Source: Micromonospora coxensis
Lineage (GTDB): Bacteria > Actinomycetota > Actinomycetes > Mycobacteriales > Micromonosporaceae
Length of the DNA: 64,000 nucleotides
Assembly (NCBI RefSeq): GCF_900090295.1
Contig: NZ_LT607753.1
Coordinates: forward strand, 4,092,001-4,156,000
Reading direction: 5' to 3'
Shown: one piece after another, positions 9,604 through 16,951 of the stretch
How positions within the stretch are numbered: the stretch's first letter is position 1
Layout of the letters: each line of letters begins with the position of its first letter
Made by a program: the position numbers and the translations under genes
The notes under the pieces: generated by a model
Told to the model about the DNA's origin: nothing
The model's input: the letters and a program-made list of their open reading frames with translations, nothing else
Databases searched by the model: none

Positions 9604-11025
9604 ATGCGTACGGGGAAGTCTCTGCGGTCCACCGTGGCCGTGCTGGCCCTGGTGGCCACGACCGGCACGGCACCGTTGGTGGCGCCGGCTCCGGCCCGCG
9701 CCGACACGGTGCGCGGCCTGCAGTGGTATCTCGACTCGCTCAAGATCCCCCAGGCCCACAAGATCACCAAGGGGCGCGGGGTCACCGTCGCCGTGCTCGA
9801 CAGTGGCGTCGATCCCGGCGTCCCGGACCTGCGCGGTCAGGTCCTCGCCGGACGGGGGATCGGCGCGGACACCACCGCCGACGGGCGGGGCACCGACGAC
9901 AGGATCGCCCACGGCACCGGCATGGCCGGGATCATCGCCGGTAAGGGCGGCGGCGCGATGCGCCAGCTGGGCATCGCGCCCGAGGCGAAGATCCTGCCGG
10001 TGTCGCTGGGCGAGCGGATGAACGACGACGAGATCGCCGAGGGCATCCGCTGGGCGGTCGACCGGGGCGCGGACGTCGTCAACATGTCCATCGGCGGCCG
10101 CGGCAAGGGCAGCCCCGTGCTTGTCGACGCGGTCCGGTACGCCAACGACAAGAACGTGGTCCTGGTCGCCTCCGCCGGCAACACGAAGCAGGGCGAGTAC
10201 GAGATCATCTCGCCTGCCAACATCCCCGGGGTCATCGCGGTCACCGGTCTGGGCAGGAACGGGTCCGCGAACTCCGGCAGCGCCACCGGGCGGGAGGCGG
10301 TGCTGGCCGCGCCGATGCAGGACATCATCTCGCCCCGCCCCACCTCCGTGATGGACAACGGGTACAGCGTCGGCAGCGGGACCAGTGAGGCGGCGGCCAT
10401 CATGTCCGGCGTGGTGGCGCTGGTGCGCGCCAAGTACCCCGACCTGGACGCCGCCAACGTGGTGAACCGGCTGATCCGCACCGCCCAGGACCGGGGCCCG
10501 GCCGGTCGCGACGACGACTACGGCTTCGGCGCGGTCGACCCGGTCGCGGCGTTGACCCGTCAGGTGCCCGCCGTGGACGCGAACCCGCTGCTCGCCGGGG
10601 CGCCCGCCGGCGGGAACGCCTCGCCCCGTCCCGCGCCGTCCGAGTCCGACGACGGCCCGGCCGTCTCGTTCGGCGTGACCAACCGGGCCGGCGCCCTGGT
10701 CCAGGGCGCGCTGTGCCTGCTCGTGCCCCTGGCGGTGGCGATCGTGGTCTTCGTGCTGGTCCGCCGTTCCCGGCGTCGCCCGGCCGCCCCGGCCGCCCCG
10801 GCGGGCCCGCCGACCGGTGGACCGGGCTTCCCGCCGCCGGGCACCCGGCCCGCGCCCGGCCCGTACCCGCCGGCCCCACCGCCGTACGGGACGCCGCCCG
10901 GCGTGCCGTCGCAGCCGGCCGGTCCCTACGCACCCCCCGCCGCGCCGCCGCCCGGCGCCGGCTGGCTGCCACCGGGGGCGACGCCTCCGCCGGCCCCGCC
11001 CGCCCAGGGCGGGCACCACCAGTAA
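9604..11025 (+). CDS. mycP: Type VII secretion mycosin (subtilisin-like protease), first copy
   Basis: A 473-aa S8 serine protease of the mycosin family, membrane-anchored outside the cytoplasm and required for a stable ESX complex. A signal peptide is visible (MRTGKSLRSTVAVLAL... ending APARA). The catalytic triad is D66 (VAVLDSG), H103 (AHGTGMAGI) and S261 (GTSEAAA), with oxyanion N193 (SAGN). A C-terminal transmembrane helix near residues 365-385 is followed by RRSRRR and a long proline/glycine-rich cytoplasmic tail (about 80 residues), longer than in mycobacterial MycP. A second mycosin is encoded on the opposite strand at 13077-14315. Confidence 0.93.
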   Translation: MRTGKSLRSTVAVLALVATTGTAPLVAPAPARADTVRGLQWYLDSLKIPQAHKITKGRGVTVAVLDSGVDPGVPDLRGQVLAGRGIGADTTADGRGTDDRIAHGTGMAGIIAGKGGGAMRQLGIAPEAKILPVSLGERMNDDEIAEGIRWAVDRGADVVNMSIGGRGKGSPVLVDAVRYANDKNVVLVASAGNTKQGEYEIISPANIPGVIAVTGLGRNGSANSGSATGREAVLAAPMQDIISPRPTSVMDNGYSVGSGTSEAAAIMSGVVALVRAKYPDLDAANVVNRLIRTAQDRGPAGRDDDYGFGAVDPVAALTRQVPAVDANPLLAGAPAGGNASPRPAPSESDDGPAVSFGVTNRAGALVQGALCLLVPLAVAIVVFVLVRRSRRRPAAPAAPAGPPTGGPGFPPPGTRPAPGPYPPAPPPYGTPPGVPSQPAGPYAPPAAPPPGAGWLPPGATPPPAPPAQGGHHQ

Positions 11026-11058
11026 GCCAGAGAGTCTGTCGGCAACGGGGAGGAACCG

Positions 11059-11613
11059 ATGACGGACGACAGGACCAAGCAGCCGGACCAGATCGAGGTC
11101 GACACCCCCAACGTGCCGGTCGCGCCGACCATCACGCCGTTCGTCTACTTCGACGGCTACACGGCCGACAACGTCAACAAGGCGCACAAGCCGACGCACC
11201 TCACCCCCGCACCGGGCGGCGCCGGCGCCACCACCGAGTGGGACGCGAGCAGCCTCGAAGGCGCGATCAAGTGGCTCAACGATCACGCCGACTTCCTCAA
11301 CAGCCAGTCGTACCGGATGGAGGAGGACATCCGGAAGTGGATGCGCAACCCGGCGGGCGGCGCGGCCGGGATCGGTGGCGGCGGTGACGGGAAGAGCCCG
11401 CTCGGGTCGTTCGAGCGGGCGGCCGCGCTCGCGCAGCGGCACGCCGGCCTCTACGACGGCACCCAGACCGCGCTCCGCACGCTCGCCGAGGACCTCTGGA
11501 ACGCCGCCAAGGCGCTCGAGAAGGTCAAGGAGGACTACGAGACCGCGGAAGGGGCCAACAAGATGACCGCCGACCAGATGGCGCAGGCCCTGGGCAACGG
11601 CGCGGCAAGCTGA
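11059..11613 (+). CDS. ESX-associated hypothetical protein, 184 aa
   Basis: A 184-aa protein without signal peptide. An acidic, proline-containing N-terminus (about 65 residues) is followed by helical segments (AIKWLNDHADFLNSQSYRM; AALAQRHAGLYDGTQTALRTLAEDLWNAAKALEKV). The second half resembles the helical hairpins of ESX substrates, but there is no W-x-G. It starts after GGGGAGG, 33 bp downstream of the mycosin gene, and is only 15 bp upstream of the long WXG gene. That spacing suggests it is the partner or chaperone of that protein. The family is not recognised by name; the role is inferred from the operon. Confidence 0.8.
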   Translation: MTDDRTKQPDQIEVDTPNVPVAPTITPFVYFDGYTADNVNKAHKPTHLTPAPGGAGATTEWDASSLEGAIKWLNDHADFLNSQSYRMEEDIRKWMRNPAGGAAGIGGGGDGKSPLGSFERAAALAQRHAGLYDGTQTALRTLAEDLWNAAKALEKVKEDYETAEGANKMTADQMAQALGNGAAS

Positions 11614-11628
11614 TCGGGGGGAAGACAG

Positions 11629-12957
11629 ATGCCGAGCTGGGAAGAGATGTGCCAGCAGATCGTCGTCGACGGCAGGCCCGGCGACGTCACCAGCGCCGCT
11701 CTCGGCTGGGAGCAGTTGCTGAAGAACCTGCGCACGGTGAAGGAGAACCTGGAGAAGAACGTCAAGGACCTCGGCGAGACCTGGAAGGGCCCCGCGTACG
11801 AGTCGTTCAAGACGCACGTCGAGGGGCTCGCCAAGCGGACCGGCGGGGTCGTCGAGGATGCCGAGAAGCACGACGGCATCGTCCAGTCGCTGAAGCAGGC
11901 GGCCAACGACCTCACCGTGGCCCAGCAGAACTTCCCCATCCCGGCGAGCTGCGTCAACGACGTGCTGGAGGCGCGTAACGCCAAGCTCACGATCAGCGCC
12001 GGCTTCTTCGAGATGAAGGTCAAGCCCGACTTCCTCGGCTGGGTCGACCCGATCAGCTCGATGATGGACTGGTTGAACGACAAGACCGAGGACGCGGCCC
12101 GGGTCTACGACCAGGTGAGCAGCAACTACCTCGGGATCGAGGAGCGCGCGCCGGGCTCGGTGACCGACAAGGGCGCGCAGAACCCGGACCTCGGCCGGCC
12201 CGACCTGACCACCGGCGGCGGTGGCGGCGGGGGCGGTGGCGGTGTGCCGAGCATCGGCGGCTCGCCGTCGACCGGCGGCGTGGGCGGTGGCGGCAGCCCC
12301 TCGCTCAGCGGCTTCGAGCCGCCCTCCGGCACCGGTTCGGGCACGCCGGGCATCGGCTCCGGCACCCACCCCGGCCTGACGCCGGGCACCGGCGGCTTCG
12401 GCGGCGGCTCGGGTGGCGTGGGGGGTCTGCCGGGCACCGGCAGCCTCGGTGACGAGTACGGCAGCGGTCTGGCCGGCGCGGGCGGCGGGCTCGGCACCCT
12501 GCCCGCCGGCGGCGGTGGCGGTCTGCCCAGCACCACCGGCCTCGGCGGCGGCGCCGGCCTGGGTGGCGGTAGCGGCCTGGGTGGCGGCGGCATGGTCCCC
12601 GGCGGCGGCGCGCTCGGCAAGCCGGTCACCGCCGGCATGCCCCCGATGATGGGCGGCGCGGCCGGCGCCGGTGGCGCGGGCCGGGGCGGTGGCGGCCGGG
12701 GGGCCGGCCGGCTCGGCGGCATGGGCGCCGCGATGGCCCCCGGCATGGGTGGCGCTGCCGGTCGCGGTGGCGCCGGCAAGGGCGCGGGAGGCGTCCGGGG
12801 CGCCACCGCGGGCGCGGGCCGTGGCGGCGTGGCCGGCATGGGCGGCGGCCACGGGGCCGGCTACGGCGAGGAGGAGGCCGCCCGCAACAGCTGGCTGGAG
12901 GAGGACGAGGACGTCTGGGGCGCGGACGGCGACGCCACGCCCGGCATCCTGCGCTGA
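11629..12957 (+). CDS. Long WXG100-domain protein with Gly-rich tail, ESX substrate candidate
   Basis: A 442-aa protein. Residues 1-95 form a WXG100 helical hairpin with W-K-G near residue 48 (GETWKGPAYESF). A second helical block to about residue 180 includes MMDWLNDKTEDAARVYDQVSS. Residues 190-405 are extremely glycine-rich with short Ser/Thr/Pro insertions. The end turns acidic (WLEEDEDVWG) and contains YGEEE at Y412, fitting the YxxxD/E type VII signal. The architecture is analogous to mycobacterial PPE and LXG proteins (helical export domain plus variable tail) but is neither. It is the last gene of the mycosin operon, ending at a strong terminator. Confidence 0.88.
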   Translation: MPSWEEMCQQIVVDGRPGDVTSAALGWEQLLKNLRTVKENLEKNVKDLGETWKGPAYESFKTHVEGLAKRTGGVVEDAEKHDGIVQSLKQAANDLTVAQQNFPIPASCVNDVLEARNAKLTISAGFFEMKVKPDFLGWVDPISSMMDWLNDKTEDAARVYDQVSSNYLGIEERAPGSVTDKGAQNPDLGRPDLTTGGGGGGGGGGVPSIGGSPSTGGVGGGGSPSLSGFEPPSGTGSGTPGIGSGTHPGLTPGTGGFGGGSGGVGGLPGTGSLGDEYGSGLAGAGGGLGTLPAGGGGGLPSTTGLGGGAGLGGGSGLGGGGMVPGGGALGKPVTAGMPPMMGGAAGAGGAGRGGGGRGAGRLGGMGAAMAPGMGGAAGRGGAGKGAGGVRGATAGAGRGGVAGMGGGHGAGYGEEEAARNSWLEEDEDVWGADGDATPGILR

Positions 12958-12961
12958 CCCG

Positions 12962-13008
12962 ACGACGAAGCGCCGCCCGCCGGCATCCGGTGGGCGGCGC
13001 TTCGTCGT
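12962..13008. terminator. Bidirectional hairpin terminator
   Basis: A perfect stem of about 17 bp (core GACGAAGCGCCGCCC with its complement) around a 13-nt loop lies four bases after the stop of the Gly-rich WXG gene. It sits between convergent genes and could stop transcription from both sides. Confidence 0.8.
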
Positions 13009-13076
13009 GTCCGGGTCGGACGGTGGGCCGGGGGCCCGGCCCGCGTGGTGCCCTGTCCCGAGGCGGCCCGGGATGG

Positions 13077-14315
13077 TCAGGCGTCGGCGGGTTCGGTGCG
13101 GCGTCCCGGTCGCCAGCCGCGTCGCCGGCCCAGGGCCACGACCGGACGGGCGATCAGCAGCCCGGCGGCGAGCAGCGCCGCCACCCCGGCCGCCCAGAGG
13201 GCCACGGTCCACTGCCGGCCCAGCGGGTCCTCGTCCGAGGCGGGTGGGGGCATCGCGCCGGCCGGCGGGTCGGTCCGGGTGCCGAGCAGGCTGGTCAGCG
13301 CACGGTACGGATTGACCACGCCGTACCCCAGTTGGGCGTTGTGGCCGTCGGGCGGGTTGTCCGCGGTCCGGGTCAGCCGGTAGGCCACCTGCTGCGGGGT
13401 GAGGTCGGGGCGGGCGGAGCGGAGCAGCGCGGCGGCGCCGGAGACGTACGCGGCGGCGAAACTCGTCCCGCCCTCCGGCTCGGCGAGGTAGCCCTGCCCG
13501 CCGGGGGCGGGGCCGACGATGTCCAGCCCGGGGGCGGCGATGTCGACGTAGTTGCCGCTGACCGAGCTGCCGACGTGGCCGCCCTCCCGGTCCACGCCCG
13601 CCACCGCGATCACGCCCGGGTACGCGGCCGGGTACGCCGGCAGGTCCCGCTGGTCCTGTGCCCGGTTGCCGGCGGCGGCGACCACCACGACGCCCTTGTC
13701 CAGGGCGTACTGGACGGCGTCCTTCAACTGCGGGTGGTCGATGGTGACGAGGGACAGGTTGATCACCTGGACGTCCTGGTCGGCCGCCCACCTGATCGCC
13801 GCCGCGATCTGCACGGGCAGCCCGGGGTCGTTGGTCCGCTGCGTGTCGGGCAGCACGCGTACCGGCAGGATGCGCGCGCCGGGCGCGACGCCGCTGTACG
13901 GGGCACCGGTGTCGTCGCGGCCGGCGATGATGCCGGCGACGATCGTGCCGTGTCCGGCCTGGTCGCACCGGCCCTGCATCTGCGCCAGGCCGTTGAAGTC
14001 GCGGCCTTCGCCCACCTGCCCCTTGAGCAGCGGATGGACCGGGGAGACGCCGGAGTCGACCACGGCCACGGTGACCCGTTCACCCCGGGTGATCCGCCAG
14101 GCGGACGCCGGATCGAGCCGGCGCAGCGCCCACGGCGTCTCGGTGGGGGCCGCCCCGCCGGCCGGGGCGGGGCACTTCGGTTCGGCCCGGGCCGGGGCGG
14201 GCGCTACGACGAGCGTGGCGAGCAGGGCCGCCACGACTCCACTGAGGACCGTCCGGGATGGGCGCCGGGTGGGCCCGGTCAGCGCCGTCCCGCCCGGCCG
14301 GAAGCTCTCGCGCAC
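13077..14315 (-). CDS. mycP: Type VII secretion mycosin, second copy
   Basis: A 412-aa mycosin-like S8 protease, diverged from the copy at 9604. The triad is D87 (VAVVDSG), H122 (GHGTIVAGI) and S285 (GGTSFAAAYVSG). It has a signal peptide (hydrophobic stretch near residues 24-43, ending PARA), paired cysteines (C48 in the N-terminal extension, C117 before the active-site His) as in mycosins, and a C-terminal membrane helix near residues 378-398. The tail is short. It starts at a GTG at 14315 with no strong ribosome-binding site. It is transcribed toward the ESX operon from its own promoter, so the two proteases may be regulated separately. Confidence 0.92.
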   Translation of the reverse strand: MRESFRPGGTALTGPTRRPSRTVLSGVVAALLATLVVAPAPARAEPKCPAPAGGAAPTETPWALRRLDPASAWRITRGERVTVAVVDSGVSPVHPLLKGQVGEGRDFNGLAQMQGRCDQAGHGTIVAGIIAGRDDTGAPYSGVAPGARILPVRVLPDTQRTNDPGLPVQIAAAIRWAADQDVQVINLSLVTIDHPQLKDAVQYALDKGVVVVAAAGNRAQDQRDLPAYPAAYPGVIAVAGVDREGGHVGSSVSGNYVDIAAPGLDIVGPAPGGQGYLAEPEGGTSFAAAYVSGAAALLRSARPDLTPQQVAYRLTRTADNPPDGHNAQLGYGVVNPYRALTSLLGTRTDPPAGAMPPPASDEDPLGRQWTVALWAAGVAALLAAGLLIARPVVALGRRRGWRPGRRTEPADA

Positions 14316-14379
14316 GCGGTGAGACTACCGCCGGCGCGCCCGCAGCGCGGTGACGGGCGACCCGGACGGGGCGGGCGGG

Positions 14380-14703
14380 TCAGCGGGTGGAGTCGGCCGG
14401 GTCGCCGGTGAAGAGGGCGAGCAGGTCGCCGACCTGGCGGTCCGACTCCGCCGGGTGCCGGAAGTGGCCGCTCGGGTTGACCGTGTACTCGTTGCGTCGC
14501 CCGACCCGGGTCCGTCGCAGGTACCCGCCGGCCTCCAGGTCGGCGACGATCGCCTGGGCGGCCCGCTCGGTGACGCCCACCTCGTCGGCCACGTCCCGCA
14601 GCCGGGCGGTGGGATTGCGGGCGATGGCGAGCAGGACGTGTGCGTGGTTGGTGAGGAACGTCCAGTTCCGGGTGCTCCCGTTCTCCGCTGCCATGCCCGC
14701 CAT
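14380..14703 (-). CDS. Winged-helix transcriptional regulator (MarR/ArsR-like)
   Basis: A 107-aa DNA-binding protein. Residues 15-85 form a winged helix: HVLLAIARNPTARLRDVADEVGVTERAAQAIVADLEAGGYLRR is a helix-turn-helix, followed by a wing with RVGRRNEYTVNP. The family is common in actinobacteria and is usually annotated MarR- or HxlR-like. It is divergent from the carbonic anhydrase gene (207 bp between starts), which suggests but does not prove that it controls it. The ATG at 14703 has AAGGAGG upstream; another in-frame ATG lies nine bases later. No ligand-binding domain is present. Confidence 0.85.
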   Translation of the reverse strand: MAGMAAENGSTRNWTFLTNHAHVLLAIARNPTARLRDVADEVGVTERAAQAIVADLEAGGYLRRTRVGRRNEYTVNPSGHFRHPAESDRQVGDLLALFTGDPADSTR

Positions 14704-14910
14704 CGTATGGCCCCTCCTTCGGATTTACGGTCCGGGCCTCCCCGGACCGCGACCTTTCCGGCCCCACCGGGGAGAAGAGGACCAAAGCATGAAATGTGTA
14801 TCACGTAAACCTTGACGTACCTTCTGCTGCGTGTGACCGTGGGGGGCGCGGCCGCCTCCGTCGCCGGCCGGTGCGACCAGGCCGATCACGCGCAGGACAG
14901 AGGTGCGGCA

Positions 14911-15567
14911 ATGACCCTGACCGATCCCACCCAGGCGCTCGCCGAACTGCTCGCCGGTAACCGGCGGTTCGTCACCGGCGCGCCGCGCCACCCCAACCAG
15001 GATGCCGCCCACCGGGCCGCCGTCGCCGACGGCCAGCATCCCTTCGCGGTGATCGTCGGCTGCTCGGACTCCCGCCTCGCCGCCGAGATCATCTTCGACC
15101 GGGGCCTGGGTGACCTCTTCGTCGTCCGCACCGCCGGGCACACCGTCGGCTCCGAGGTGCTGGGCAGCGTCGAGTACGCGGTCAGTGTCCTCGGCACCCC
15201 CCTGGTGGTGGTGCTCGGCCACGACTCCTGCGGAGCGGTGCAGGCGGCCCGACAGGCGGCCCGCACCGGCGCCACGCCGCCGGGCCACCTGGGCGCCGTG
15301 GTCGACGCGGTGACGCCCAGCGTGCGGCGTGCCGCGTCGCAGGGTGTCGACGACGTCGACGGGATCGTGGACATCCACATCGCGCGCACCGTCGAGGCGC
15401 TGCTGGACAACTCGGCCGTCCTGGCCGGCGAGGTGGCCGCCGGGCGGTGCGCGGTGGTCGGCCTGTCGTACCGGCTCGCCGCGGGCGAGGCCCGGACGGT
15501 GGCCGCGGTGCCCGCCGACGTGCCGGACCGGGCCGGGGACGACCAGGTGGCCGTGGTCGCCCGCTGA
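14911..15567 (+). CDS. Beta-class carbonic anhydrase
   Basis: A 218-aa beta-carbonic anhydrase catalysing reversible CO2 hydration in the cytoplasm. Zinc ligands are C51, H104 and C107 (CSDSR at 51-55; GHDSCGAV at 103-110), and the D53-R55 catalytic dyad is intact. The short N-terminal helix (LAELLAGNRRF) is typical. The ATG at 14911 follows GAGGTG seven bases upstream. Starting at the earlier ATG (14812) would add 33 residues unlike the family. It is followed by a strong terminator and divergent from a winged-helix regulator. Confidence 0.93.
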   Translation: MTLTDPTQALAELLAGNRRFVTGAPRHPNQDAAHRAAVADGQHPFAVIVGCSDSRLAAEIIFDRGLGDLFVVRTAGHTVGSEVLGSVEYAVSVLGTPLVVVLGHDSCGAVQAARQAARTGATPPGHLGAVVDAVTPSVRRAASQGVDDVDGIVDIHIARTVEALLDNSAVLAGEVAAGRCAVVGLSYRLAAGEARTVAAVPADVPDRAGDDQVAVVAR

Positions 15568-15580
15568 TCCCCGACACACG

Positions 15581-15613
15581 ACGAGGGCCGCCCCGACCGG
15601 GGGCGGCCCTCGT
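15581..15613. terminator. Bidirectional hairpin terminator
   Basis: A perfect 14-bp stem (ACGAGGGCCGCCCC and complement) with a 5-nt loop lies between the convergent carbonic anhydrase and the secreted coiled-coil gene, 14 and 18 bp from their stops. Confidence 0.8.
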
Positions 15614-15630
15614 TCCGTACGCGCCGGGCG

Positions 15631-16650
15631 CTACAGCAGCGACATGTGCACGTGGTCGGTGTGGTTCGACGGTCCGCTGTACGACTTCCAACCCGTCGCC
15701 GGGAACCAGATCTGCCGGTTCCAGATGACGTAGTAGATGCCCAGCCGGTCCGCGTTGCGGATCAGGAAGGCGGTGAGGTTGTTGCCGTACATCCGGGTGT
15801 CGTTGTTGTGCCAGGGGGCGAAGCCGCTGTTCTGCAGGGACCAGTCGCAGGCCTTGCCCTTCGGGTGCTCCCACGGCCCGCCGGGGCGGTAGCAGCCGGC
15901 GAACCGCTTGAAGCCGGCCCGGCGTACCTCCTTGTAGGCGTGCAGGGTGCGCGGCGTGACACAGCCCGAGGTGGTCGGGTCGTCCTCGCTGCACGACTCG
16001 GAGCGCCAGCCGCCGTCCGCCGTCCGGCCGGGGGCGATCCGGGCGACCGGGGACGTCGCGTCCACCAGGCCGCCGGTGAAGCCCTTGCCGCCGACGAGCG
16101 CGAGGGCCTTCTCCGCCTCCCGGCTCTCCCGGGCCATGTCGTTGGTGAGCTTCTGCTGCTCGCGAACCTCGGCGTCGAGCGCCAGCTTGGCCTGCTCCGC
16201 GCGGTTCTTGACGGCGGTCACCTCGGCCAGCTTCTGCCCGTTGACCATGTTCAGCTCGTCCAGGGCGGCCGCGCGTCGGACGAACGAGTCGGGCGCGTCG
16301 CTCTCCAGCAGCATCGACACCGCGCCGATCCGGCCGGTCCGGTACGACTGGGCGGCGATCTGGGTGACGTGCGGCTTGAGCGCCTCCAGCTCGTCCTGCG
16401 CCCGCCGTACCTCCATGGCGAGTTCGAGCTGGCGCTTCTTCGACTTCTCCAGCTTCGACTTCGCCTTGCTGTACTCGCGGTTGCGCAGCTCGATGACGTC
16501 GGTGAGCAACTTGGGCTCGTCGTCCTCCGCGTGCCCGGAGGGGGTGGGGGTCGAGGGGGCGGCAATGGCGGGGGCCGCGCCGGCGAGGATGGCCAGGGCG
16601 GCGAGCACGGACACCACCGGAGTCATCCAGCGGCGCAGGGGTGCCGTCAC
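15631..16650 (-). CDS. Secreted coiled-coil protein with C-terminal peptidase-like domain
   Basis: A 339-aa exported protein. It has a signal peptide (residues 1-31, ending AIAA) and a long charged coiled coil at about residues 45-185, like the N-terminal domain of RipA/NlpC-type wall hydrolases. The C-terminal domain (about 215-339) contains four cysteines, PWEHPKGKACDWS, FAPWHNNDTRMYGNN and DHVHMSLL. The H/D pattern matches the ARB_07466-like domain related to D,D-peptidases, so a role in peptidoglycan remodelling is likely. The gene is preceded by a c-di-AMP riboswitch, which in actinobacteria is typically found before wall-hydrolase genes such as rpfA. Substrate and activity are untested. 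Confidence 0.85.
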   Translation of the reverse strand: MTAPLRRWMTPVVSVLAALAILAGAAPAIAAPSTPTPSGHAEDDEPKLLTDVIELRNREYSKAKSKLEKSKKRQLELAMEVRRAQDELEALKPHVTQIAAQSYRTGRIGAVSMLLESDAPDSFVRRAAALDELNMVNGQKLAEVTAVKNRAEQAKLALDAEVREQQKLTNDMARESREAEKALALVGGKGFTGGLVDATSPVARIAPGRTADGGWRSESCSEDDPTTSGCVTPRTLHAYKEVRRAGFKRFAGCYRPGGPWEHPKGKACDWSLQNSGFAPWHNNDTRMYGNNLTAFLIRNADRLGIYYVIWNRQIWFPATGWKSYSGPSNHTDHVHMSLL

Positions 16651-16664
16651 AGTGTTCCCTTCCG

Positions 16665-16835
16665 TCGACCGCCGACCGGGTTAGCTGACGGGTTCGGGAC
16701 GGAAGTGGCCCCTACCGCTGTCGCGGATTCACCCCAGGTACCTGGTTCCCCGGCTCGCCTCGCGGCGATTGGGCGGCGGCACCGCAGGCGCCGCTGCGCG
16801 CCTTCGGCGGTGACCGGCAGCGAGGTTACCTGACA
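16665..16835 (-). promoter_or_regulatory. c-di-AMP riboswitch (ydaO/yuaA type)
   Basis: On the minus strand, upstream of the secreted coiled-coil gene, the conserved ydaO-class blocks appear in order: a 5' GCCG...CCGAAG segment, CGGGGAACCA followed by GGGGTGAATCC, GGTAGGGGCC, then CCCGAACCCGTCAGCTAACC and GGTCGGC. The last block ends about 15-20 nt before the start codon, so it can control read-through or translation. Known ydaO riboswitches bind c-di-AMP and usually turn off wall-remodelling and ion-transport genes. Confidence 0.88.
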
Positions 16836-16951
16836 GTCGTACCGGTGAGCTACGTCCTGAACCCGACTAAAAGCGTTATTTCGTCGTGGCGTTGCGTGAC
16901 GAGTGACGCGTTCGTCAGGTTCCGGGTCGTCGGCGGTCACGCTGTGGAGTT

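Noticed and set aside
12190..12840. Glycine-rich coding repeats considered as a PE_PGRS gene or DNA repeat array
   Set aside because: There is no PE domain and no regular DNA period; it is the tail of a WXG100-domain protein.
9238..13968. Long minus-strand frame across the esx and mycosin genes
   Set aside because: Low-complexity Arg/Gly/Ala sequence antisense to well-supported genes.
14806..14835. TTGACG box as promoter of the carbonic anhydrase gene
   Set aside because: No acceptable -10 element at the right spacing.
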